Assembly: GCF_001999765.1 (NCBI RefSeq)
Contig: NZ_KV908326.1
Coordinates: 122,239-186,238 of the forward strand
Direction of reading: 5' to 3'
DNA length: 64,000 bases
Origin: Sinomonas mesophila
GTDB taxonomy: Bacteria; Actinomycetota; Actinomycetes; Actinomycetales; Micrococcaceae
Under the pieces are notes generated by a model, which was not told the origin of the DNA, did no database searches, and saw only the letters and a list, made by a program, of their open reading frames with translations. The translations under genes were made by a program, and so were the position numbers. This document shows, piece by piece, positions 57,855 through 64,000 of this stretch (position 1 is the first letter of the stretch; each line of letters opens with the position of its first letter).

Positions 57855-58583
57855 TCAGGCGAGGCGCGCCACAGTGCGCCGCGTGGGCCGGGCCGGCTCG
57901 CTGCCCGCGAAGAGCTCGGGGGAGGCGGCCTGGATGCGCTCGATGTCGTCGAAGACCGCGCGCAGGTGCGTCCGGAGCGCGTCGATCGCGCCCGAGGTCT
58001 CCTGCGCCTCGATGCCGTCGACGACGGCGGTGTGCTGCTCGAGCAGGACGGCGAGCGGGCGCGTCCCGGACAGGCTCAGGCGGCGGGCCCGGTCGAGGTG
58101 CGCCTTGGCGGAGTTCACGGCCGCCCACGCCGAGACGTGGCCGCCGAGCCGGAGGAGCTCGCGGTGGAACTCCTCGTCGAGCTCGAAGAACCGCTCGGCG
58201 TCGCTCGCGTCGACGGCCTCGCGCTGACGGGCGAGGTTGCCGCGCAGGGCGGCAAGCTCGTCGGGGCCGCGCCCGGTCGTGTCCGCGAGCGAGGCACACT
58301 CGATCGCCTCGCGGACGAACTGGGCCTGCGAGACCCGCGCGATGTCCACGAGCGAGACGAAGGACCCCACCTGCGGGTAGACCTCGATGAGCCCCTCCTC
58401 GCGCAGGAGGATGAGGCTCTCGCGCACCGGCGTCCTGCTCACGCCGAGCTCCTTGGCCAGGTCGTTCTCGGAGAGGGGCTGGCCGGGCGGGAGCTCGAGC
58501 GAGATGATGCGCCGGCGCAGGGTGTCGAGCACGCTGTCCCGGGTCGAGGAGCGCGACGACCGCTGCTCGGCTGGTGTTCGCAT
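57855..58583 (-). CDS. GntR family transcriptional regulator, FadR/FCD type
   Basis: 242 residues. N-terminal winged helix: LDTLRRRIISLELPPGQPLS, ENDLAKELGVSRTPVRESLI, GLIEVYPQVGSFVSLVDIAR. The C-terminal FCD domain is all-helical, with metal-ligand-type residues in DEEFHRELLRLGG and HTAVVDGIEAQ. It diverges from the symporter operon and probably represses it in response to a sugar acid (UxuR/ExuR-like role, inferred). Confidence 0.93.
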   Translation of the reverse strand: MRTPAEQRSSRSSTRDSVLDTLRRRIISLELPPGQPLSENDLAKELGVSRTPVRESLILLREEGLIEVYPQVGSFVSLVDIARVSQAQFVREAIECASLADTTGRGPDELAALRGNLARQREAVDASDAERFFELDEEFHRELLRLGGHVSAWAAVNSAKAHLDRARRLSLSGTRPLAVLLEQHTAVVDGIEAQETSGAIDALRTHLRAVFDDIERIQAASPELFAGSEPARPTRRTVARLA

Positions 58584-58600
58584 GCAACGAGTCTAACCTG

Positions 58601-58635
58601 TTGACACACTAGAATGGTAGTGCTTGTATGGTAGT
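58601..58635 (+). promoter_or_regulatory. Promoter of the sugar-acid operon with direct repeats
   Basis: -35 TTGACA (58601-58606), 17 bases, -10 TTGTAT (58624-58629). ATGGTAGT occurs at 58614-58621 and 58628-58635, flanking the -10, and may be recognised by the adjacent GntR protein. Confidence 0.55.
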
Positions 58636-58710
58636 CGTCAGCGCCCTCAGGGGCCAGATGTCCGTTCCCAGACCCCGCACCCAGACTCATCGCCTGCAAA
58701 GGAGCACCTG

Positions 58711-60078
58711 ATGACCAAAAGCATCGCGCCGCCCACTGTGGCAGAGCGCAGGAGTACCCGCGAGCTTGCGAAGGTCGCAGCCTCGGGCTGGCTGGGCACC
58801 GCCATGGAGTTCATGGATTTCCAGCTCTACTCGCTCGCCGCTGCCATCGTCTTCAACAAGATCTTCTTCCCCGACGTCAGCCCGGTGATCGGCCTCATCG
58901 CCGCTATGGCCACCTACGGGGTGGGATACGTGGCCCGCCTCGCCGGCGGCATCTACTTCGGCCGCATGGGCGACCGGCTGGGCCGGAAGAAGGTGCTGGT
59001 CATCACGATCGCGCTCATGGGCCTGTCGACCACGCTCATCGGCGTGCTGCCGACCTACGCGATGATCGGCATCTGGGCGCCGATCCTCCTGGTCGCCCTC
59101 CGTCTGGCCCAGGGCTTCGGCGCCGGCGCCGAGATCGCCGGTGCCACGGTGATGCTCGCCGAGTTCGCCCCAGTGCGGCGCCGCGGCCTGATCGCCTCCC
59201 TCGTGTGCCTCGGCACGAACTCCGGCACGCTCGCCGCCTCAGCCCTCTGGGCGATCCTCGTGGCCGTGCTCTCCGAGGAACAGCTCCTGAGCTGGGGTTG
59301 GCGCATTCCGTTCCTCGGCAGCCTCCTCATCCTCGTCTTCGCCCTGTGGATCCGCCGCTCGCTCAAGGAGAGCCCCGTCTTCGAGCAGCGCGAGGACGTC
59401 GTCGACGGCGTTGCCCTCTCCCGCAAGGAGGCCGTCGCCGCCCATGAGGGAACCCTCGAGAAGGCGCTCCACCAGCGCAAGGGCAAGGCCTTCCTCATCG
59501 CGCTCGCCCTGCGCTTCGGCCAGGCCGGCAACTCCGGGCTCGTGCAGACGTTCCTCGTCGGCTACCTCGCGACCGTGCTGCTCATGGACAAGACTGTCGG
59601 AACGACGGCCATCATGTATGGCTCCATCATCGGCTTCGCCACGATCCCGCTCGTCGGCATCCTCGGCGACCGGTACGGGCGCCGTCCCCTCTACCTCGCC
59701 CTCACCGCGGCGACTGCCGTGTTCGCGATCCCGATGATCCTGATGATCACGAGCGGCAATACCGTCCTCGCCACCGTCGCGATGATCGTCGGCCTGAACC
59801 TCGGCGTGCTGAGCCTGTTCTCGATGGAGAGCGTCACGATGGCCGAGTTCTTCGGCGCCCGCACGCGCTTCACGCAGCTCGCGCTCGCCAAGGAGATCGG
59901 CGGCATCCTCGCCACGGCCATCGGCCCGCTCCTCGCCGCGACCCTCACCGCCGTCACGAGCCACTGGTGGCCGCTGGCCGCGATGCTCATCGGCTACTCG
60001 CTCATAACCCTCGTCGCCGCCTTGGTCGGCCCCGAGGTCCGCGGGCGCGACCTCGTCCGCCTCGAGGACGCCGTATGA
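58711..60078 (+). CDS. MFS metabolite:H+ symporter (sugar-acid transporter)
   Basis: 455 residues from ATG 58711, with AAAGGAG six bases upstream; a TTG at 58624 overlaps the -10 box and is rejected. It has the MHS family pattern: ASGWLGTAMEFMDFQLYSLA, then RLAGGIYFGRMGDRLGRKKV (loop 2-3 signature), RLAQGFGAGAEIAGATVML and a second GDRYGRRPLYL loop. About twelve membrane helices. Operon context with mannonate dehydratase and KDG kinase points to a hexuronate or aldonate as substrate. Stop overlaps the dehydrogenase start. Confidence 0.9.
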   Translation: MTKSIAPPTVAERRSTRELAKVAASGWLGTAMEFMDFQLYSLAAAIVFNKIFFPDVSPVIGLIAAMATYGVGYVARLAGGIYFGRMGDRLGRKKVLVITIALMGLSTTLIGVLPTYAMIGIWAPILLVALRLAQGFGAGAEIAGATVMLAEFAPVRRRGLIASLVCLGTNSGTLAASALWAILVAVLSEEQLLSWGWRIPFLGSLLILVFALWIRRSLKESPVFEQREDVVDGVALSRKEAVAAHEGTLEKALHQRKGKAFLIALALRFGQAGNSGLVQTFLVGYLATVLLMDKTVGTTAIMYGSIIGFATIPLVGILGDRYGRRPLYLALTAATAVFAIPMILMITSGNTVLATVAMIVGLNLGVLSLFSMESVTMAEFFGARTRFTQLALAKEIGGILATAIGPLLAATLTAVTSHWWPLAAMLIGYSLITLVAALVGPEVRGRDLVRLEDAV

Positions 60079-61136
60079 GGGCCGTCGTCGTCCACGGCCC
60101 CCGCGACCTGCGCGTCGAGGAGCGGCCGGACCCCGTGCCCGGACCGGGCGAGGTGGCCATCGCGGTCGAGTGGGGCGGAATCTGCGGCTCGGACCTCGCC
60201 TATTTCAAGCACGGCGCCTCCGGCACTGCCAAGCTCACGTCCCCGCTGGTCCTGGGCCACGAGATCGCTGGCCGTATCGCGCGGGTCGGCACGGGAGTGA
60301 GCGGTATCGAGGTCGGCCAGCCCGTCACCGTGCACCCGGCCCAGCTCGTGGGTGATGGCGTCATGGATCCCCGCCTCGAAGGCCGCACCAACCTCTACCC
60401 CCGGGTGCGCTACTTCGGCTCGGCGGCCTTCGACCCGCACACCGACGGCGGCTTTGCCGGGGTCACGCTTGCCCGGGCCGAGCAGCTGCGCGCCCTCCCG
60501 GAGTCCGTGGACACGCTCCGCGGGGCGCTCGCCGAGCCGCTCGCCGTCGCGATGCACGCGGTTCGGCGGGCCGGCTCGCTTGCCGGGAAGGACATCCTCG
60601 TCAACGGCGCAGGCCCGATCGGCGCCCTCGTCATCGCCGCGGCGCGGCACGCGGGGGCCCAAAGCATCACTGCCGCGGACATCAGCGACGCCTCGCTGGC
60701 CCGCGCGAAGGCCATGGGCGCCGACGCGACCGTCAACGTCTCGGCGGCGGCCCTACCCGACGACGTCGAGGTGGTCTTCGAAGCCACCGGCCTCCCCGCA
60801 GTCCTCGGCGCAGTGTTGCGAGCGACGGCCCGCGGCGGAACCCTCCTCCAGGTGGGCAACCTGCCCGGGACACCTGCGCCGTCGGTCCTGGGCGACCTCG
60901 TGACTCGCGAGATCACGTGGATCGGCTCTTACCGCTTCATTGACGAGATCAGCGACGCCGTGCGGGTCATGGCCGAGGGGCTCGACGTTGGCCCCGTCAT
61001 CAGCCACCGCTTCGAGGCCGAGGACGCCCTGGCCGCCATGGAACTCGCCGCCGACCCGGCCGCGGAATCGGGCAAGGTCATGCTCCACTTCGGCGGCCCG
61101 CACAGCCCCGCCCCTGACACCGCAGCCAGCGCCTGA
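60075..61136 (+). CDS. Zinc-type alcohol dehydrogenase, L-idonate 5-dehydrogenase-like
   Basis: 353 residues. MDR fold: catalytic zinc residues in GGICGSDLAYFKHG and LVLGHEIAGRIARVG. NAD site in DILVNGAGPIGALVIAAARHAG. YPRVRYFGSAAFDPHTDGGFA matches idonate dehydrogenases. The structural-zinc loop, where relatives carry four cysteines, reads HPAQLVGDGVMDPRLEGRTN with no cysteine, so that zinc is absent. It probably oxidises a sugar acid such as L-idonate or L-gulonate. ATG overlaps the transporter stop. Confidence 0.87.
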   Translation: MRAVVVHGPRDLRVEERPDPVPGPGEVAIAVEWGGICGSDLAYFKHGASGTAKLTSPLVLGHEIAGRIARVGTGVSGIEVGQPVTVHPAQLVGDGVMDPRLEGRTNLYPRVRYFGSAAFDPHTDGGFAGVTLARAEQLRALPESVDTLRGALAEPLAVAMHAVRRAGSLAGKDILVNGAGPIGALVIAAARHAGAQSITAADISDASLARAKAMGADATVNVSAAALPDDVEVVFEATGLPAVLGAVLRATARGGTLLQVGNLPGTPAPSVLGDLVTREITWIGSYRFIDEISDAVRVMAEGLDVGPVISHRFEAEDALAAMELAADPAAESGKVMLHFGGPHSPAPDTAASA

Positions 61137-61154
61137 ACCAGCAGAAGGACCACC

Positions 61155-62363
61155 GTGAAGATCACCGATGCACGCGTCGTCGTGTCATCCCCCGGCAGGA
61201 ACTACGTCACCCTCGTCATCGAGACTGAGGACGGGCTGACCGGCGTCGGGGACGCGACCCTCAACGGCCGCGAGCTCGCCGTCGCCGCGTATCTCAGCGA
61301 GCACCTGTGCCCCATGCTCATCGGCCGCGATGCGCGCCGCATCGAGGACACGTGGCAGTACTTCTACAAGGGCGCCTACTGGCGCCGCGGCCCGGTGGCC
61401 ATGACCGCGATCGCCGCGATCGACGTTGCCCTCTGGGACATCAAGGGCAAGGCCGCGGGCATGCCCGTGTACGAGCTCCTCGGCGGGGCGGCCCGCGACG
61501 GCGTCATGGTCTACGGCCACGCGAGCGGCAGCACGCTCGAGGCGCTCAGCGCGGACTTCCAGGCCCATCTGGACCTCGGCTACAAGGCGATCCGCGCCCA
61601 GGCGGCCGTGCCCGGCCTCGACAAGACCTACGGGATCGCCCCGGCGGACAATATCTACGAGCCTGCGAGCGGCAACGTCCCGCAGGAGGACCGCTGGGAG
61701 ACCTCGGCCTATCTCGACTTCGCGCCGGCCATGATGCGGCACCTCCGCGACGAGTTCGGCTACGGCGTGCACCTCCTGCACGACGTCCACCACCGGCTCA
61801 CGCCGATCGAGGCCGGTCGGCTCGGCGCGGCGCTCGAGCCGTACCGCCCGTTCTGGATGGAGGACCCGACGCCGGCCGAGGACCAGTCCGCGTTCCGGCT
61901 CCTCCGCAGCCACACGACGACGCCGGTGGCCGTGGGCGAGGTATTCAACTCGATCTGGGACTGCCAGCAGCTCATCACCGAGCGCCTGATCGACTACATC
62001 CGCACGTCGGTCTCGCACGCGGGCGGCATCACGCACCTGCGCCGGATCTTCTCCCTCGCGGACCTGTACGGGGTCCGCTCGGGCTCGCACGGGGCCGGGG
62101 ACCTGTCCCCGGTCTCGCTCGCCGCGGCGCTGCACGTGGACCTGTCCATCCCGAACTTCGGGATCCAGGAGTACATGGGCCACCGCGAGCCGGCGTCAAA
62201 GGTGTTCCGCACCTCGTACACCTTCGCCGACGGCTACATGCACCCGGGCGACGCCCCGGGACTCGGCGTCGAGTTCGACGAGGAGGCGGCCGCCGCCTAC
62301 CCGTTCGACCCGAAGTACCTGCCGATCAACCGCCGGCTCGACGGGTCGGTGCACGACTGGTGA
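61155..62363 (+). CDS. manD: D-mannonate dehydratase family protein (enolase superfamily)
   Basis: 402 residues. It probably dehydrates D-mannonate or a related aldonate to 2-keto-3-deoxygluconate. ManD/RspA-type landmarks: [50 protein letters not shown] with metal ligands, [11 protein letters not shown] and [28 protein letters not shown] and [16 protein letters not shown] come at the end. Members vary in substrate and efficiency, so the exact acid is uncertain. Followed by an overlapping kinase gene. Confidence 0.92.
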   Translation: MKITDARVVVSSPGRNYVTLVIETEDGLTGVGDATLNGRELAVAAYLSEHLCPMLIGRDARRIEDTWQYFYKGAYWRRGPVAMTAIAAIDVALWDIKGKAAGMPVYELLGGAARDGVMVYGHASGSTLEALSADFQAHLDLGYKAIRAQAAVPGLDKTYGIAPADNIYEPASGNVPQEDRWETSAYLDFAPAMMRHLRDEFGYGVHLLHDVHHRLTPIEAGRLGAALEPYRPFWMEDPTPAEDQSAFRLLRSHTTTPVAVGEVFNSIWDCQQLITERLIDYIRTSVSHAGGITHLRRIFSLADLYGVRSGSHGAGDLSPVSLAAALHVDLSIPNFGIQEYMGHREPASKVFRTSYTFADGYMHPGDAPGLGVEFDEEAAAAYPFDPKYLPINRRLDGSVHDW

Positions 62364-63370
62364 GCGCGAGAGAAGCCGCCGCCGGCGGCACCCAGCCGTT
62401 CGACGTCGTCGTGCTCGGCGAAGTCCTCCTCGAGATCGCGACCGACGTGCCCGCCGCCCAGGGTACCCCGGCGACGCTCGGCGTCTCCGGCGACGCGCTC
62501 AACGTCGCGGCCGCCTCGGCCGCGGCGGGCGCCCGGGTGGGCCTCGTGGCGGTCCTGACCGACGACGAGCTCGGCCGCTCGATCGCCACCCGGGTCGCGG
62601 AGCTCGGCGTCTCGACCGAGCTGCTGCGCTTCCGCCGCGGCCAGCAGGGCATGTACCTCCTGCACTGCGACCCGAGCGGCCAGCGTGAGTTCTCCTACGC
62701 CCGGGCCGGCAGCGTCGGCTCGACCCTCGGCCCCGCGGACCTCGACCGGGACGTGCTCGCCGCGGCCGGAGCCGTCGTGGCCAGCGGCATCACGTGCGCC
62801 ATCTCGGCGACGGCCCGCGCGGCGGTGCTCGAGGCCGCCCGCCTCGCGCGGCGGTTCGTCTACGACCCGAACCACCGGCCCCGGCTCGCGTCCGCCGAGG
62901 CCGCCGCGGCCGACCTGCGCGAGATCGCCCCGCGCGCCTTCCTCGTCACTCCGTCCTCGCCGGGGGAGACCGCCGCGCTGCTCGGAGCCGGCACGCCTAC
63001 CGAGGCGGCCGCCGTCCTGCGCGGCTGGGGCGCGCGGAACGTCGCCGTCACGTGCGGCGCCGAGGGCGTGCACGTGGAGGGGGAGAGCCTGGGAAGCGCG
63101 CACGACGGCGGGGCCTGGGTCGAGGCGGTCCCCGCGCCGGCCGTCGTGGACCAGACGGGGGCCGGGGACGCGTTCCTCGGGACCGTCACGGCCCGCCTCG
63201 TGCTCGGCGACGGCCTGCTCGACGCGGTCCGGCTCGGCGCGGCGGCGGCCTCGCTCGTCGTCGGGGGCAGGGGCGGCACGTCCTCGCTGCCGAGCCTCGA
63301 GGCGACCCGTGCACACGCGGGCGCGGCCGGCACTCACTTGGGGAAGGGGTCCGCGGCATGGAGCGCCTGA
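62360..63370 (+). CDS. kdgK: PfkB family sugar kinase, probable 2-keto-3-deoxygluconate kinase
   Basis: 336 residues from GTG 62360, overlapping the dehydratase stop. Ribokinase fold: [49 protein letters not shown], and the catalytic ATP site [20 protein letters not shown]. Its product would be 2-keto-3-deoxy-6-phosphogluconate, for aldolytic cleavage. The substrate is inferred from context; the family also contains fructokinases. It overlaps the following gene by 13 bases. Confidence 0.87.
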   Translation: MSAREAAAGGTQPFDVVVLGEVLLEIATDVPAAQGTPATLGVSGDALNVAAASAAAGARVGLVAVLTDDELGRSIATRVAELGVSTELLRFRRGQQGMYLLHCDPSGQREFSYARAGSVGSTLGPADLDRDVLAAAGAVVASGITCAISATARAAVLEAARLARRFVYDPNHRPRLASAEAAAADLREIAPRAFLVTPSSPGETAALLGAGTPTEAAAVLRGWGARNVAVTCGAEGVHVEGESLGSAHDGGAWVEAVPAPAVVDQTGAGDAFLGTVTARLVLGDGLLDAVRLGAAAASLVVGGRGGTSSLPSLEATRAHAGAAGTHLGKGSAAWSA

Positions 63371-64000
63371 GCTACGCGTCGCTCGCGCGCACCTCCGGCC
63401 CGCAGCCGCGGTTCGGGCCCGGCGAGGTCACGCCGGGGATCGTGCATCTGGGCGTCGGGAGCTTCCACCGCGCCCACACCGCGGTCTTCACCGAGGACGC
63501 GATGGCGGCCACGGGCGAGCACGCGTGGGGGACCGTCGGGGTCACCCAGCGCTCGGACGCCGTCGTGCGCCAACTCGCCCCGCAGGACTGCCTCTTCACC
63601 CTCTCCGAGCGCGGCGACGGCGCGGCCCCGCTGCGCGTCGTCTCGGGCATCACCGGGATGCTCGCGGGGCGGGCCGAGCCGGGTGCCGTCGTGGCCAGGA
63701 TCGCCGACCCCGGCATCCACGTCGTGACGCTGACGGTCACCGAGAAGGGCTACCGGATCGACCCGCTCACCGGCGGGCTCGGCCTCGACGACCCCGAGGT
63801 CCGGGCCGACCTCGCGGGCGCCCCGCCGGTCACGGCGATCGGGCAGCTCGCCCGCGGCCTCGAGGCGCGGCACCGCGCCTCGGACGCCCCGCTCACCGTG
63901 GTCCCGTGCGACAACCTCCCGGGCAACGGCGCGCTCACCCGGCGCCTCGTGCGGGCGTTCGTCGAGGCCCTGCCCGCCGGCGCCGCCCCCGGCCTGGCCG
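63358..64000 (+). CDS. Mannitol dehydrogenase family protein, probable fructuronate reductase (3' end beyond window)
   Basis: 214 codons visible. ATG 63358 has a GAAGGGG site. Long-chain polyol dehydrogenase N-terminus: IVHLGVGSFHRAHTAVFTED, WGTVGVTQRS, VTLTVTEKGYRIDP and VVPCDNLPGNG, where fructuronate and mannitol enzymes share the pattern. The operon (mannonate dehydratase, KDG kinase) favours D-fructuronate to D-mannonate reduction. The C-terminal half lies outside the window. Confidence 0.88.
   Translation, partial: MERLSYASLARTSGPQPRFGPGEVTPGIVHLGVGSFHRAHTAVFTEDAMAATGEHAWGTVGVTQRSDAVVRQLAPQDCLFTLSERGDGAAPLRVVSGITGMLAGRAEPGAVVARIADPGIHVVTLTVTEKGYRIDPLTGGLGLDDPEVRADLAGAPPVTAIGQLARGLEARHRASDAPLTVVPCDNLPGNGALTRRLVRAFVEALPAGAAPGLA

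Noticed and set aside
58624-58710. N-terminal extension of the symporter from TTG 58624
   Set aside because: It overlaps the -10 promoter element, and ATG 58711 has an excellent ribosome site and homology start.
1-64000. tRNA, rRNA, transposase, integrase or prophage genes
   Set aside because: I looked for these by eye on both strands and saw none; a tRNA could be missed without a scan.

Overview
This is high-GC actinobacterial DNA (GC-rich third codon positions, ATGA start/stop overlaps, several apparently leaderless genes). The gene set and order fit the Micrococcaceae, something like Arthrobacter or Sinomonas: a Ssd/CpaF/TadB/TadC cluster facing a DEAH helicase, topA followed by sseB-like and ppx genes, proC with a family-5 uracil-DNA glycosylase, and many LacI-controlled sugar operons. 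That placement is inferred from gene content. I found no rRNA or tRNA gene, insertion sequence, prophage or CRISPR array.

Region 1 (1-5774) is a sugar locus. A leftward ABC importer (two permeases, then a lipoprotein cut by the window edge) diverges from a Gfo/Idh/MocA oxidoreductase and a LacI regulator. Region 2 (5805-7890) holds two tandem paralogous membrane proteins with DUF1266-like ends and no known function. Region 3 (8032-39839) is mainly housekeeping: acetyl-CoA synthetase, a large Ala/Pro/Glu-rich membrane protein, nth, a CoA-type Nudix hydrolase, a polymerase-I-like protein without a 5' nuclease, and a seven-gene Tad pilus/secretion cluster convergent with a DEAH helicase. It continues with a GNAT enzyme, trhO, a lipoprotein, a NPPF-type methyltransferase, an ArsR-type regulator, topA, sseB-like, ppx, a TIM-barrel protein, proC, a uracil-DNA glycosylase, a two-gene K+ uptake system, acuC and a second ArsR regulator.

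Region 4 (39965-64000) is a carbohydrate-catabolism island. It has IclR and LacI regulators with a GH42 beta-galactosidase, diverging from an ABC importer, a DUF624 protein and an MFS exporter. A fused oxidoreductase/DUF6807 protein then diverges from an L-rhamnose operon (rhaM, rhaI, aldolase-dehydrogenase fusion, rhaB). Last is a hexuronate/aldonate operon: GntR, symporter, idonate-type dehydrogenase, mannonate dehydratase, KDG-type kinase and the start of a fructuronate reductase. The two ABC operons carry no ATPase gene, so a shared ATPase elsewhere is likely. The rhamnose enzymes convert L-rhamnose through rhamnulose and rhamnulose-1-phosphate; the last operon feeds 2-keto-3-deoxygluconate.

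The most unusual non-coding features are a long, strongly structured leader with two duplicated sequence blocks upstream of proC, a 31-bp intergenic repeat present three times, and dense repeats on both sides of the fused oxidoreductase gene. No established novel system is certain here. The best candidates are the proC leader RNA, the 31-bp repeat family and the DUF1266 pair.
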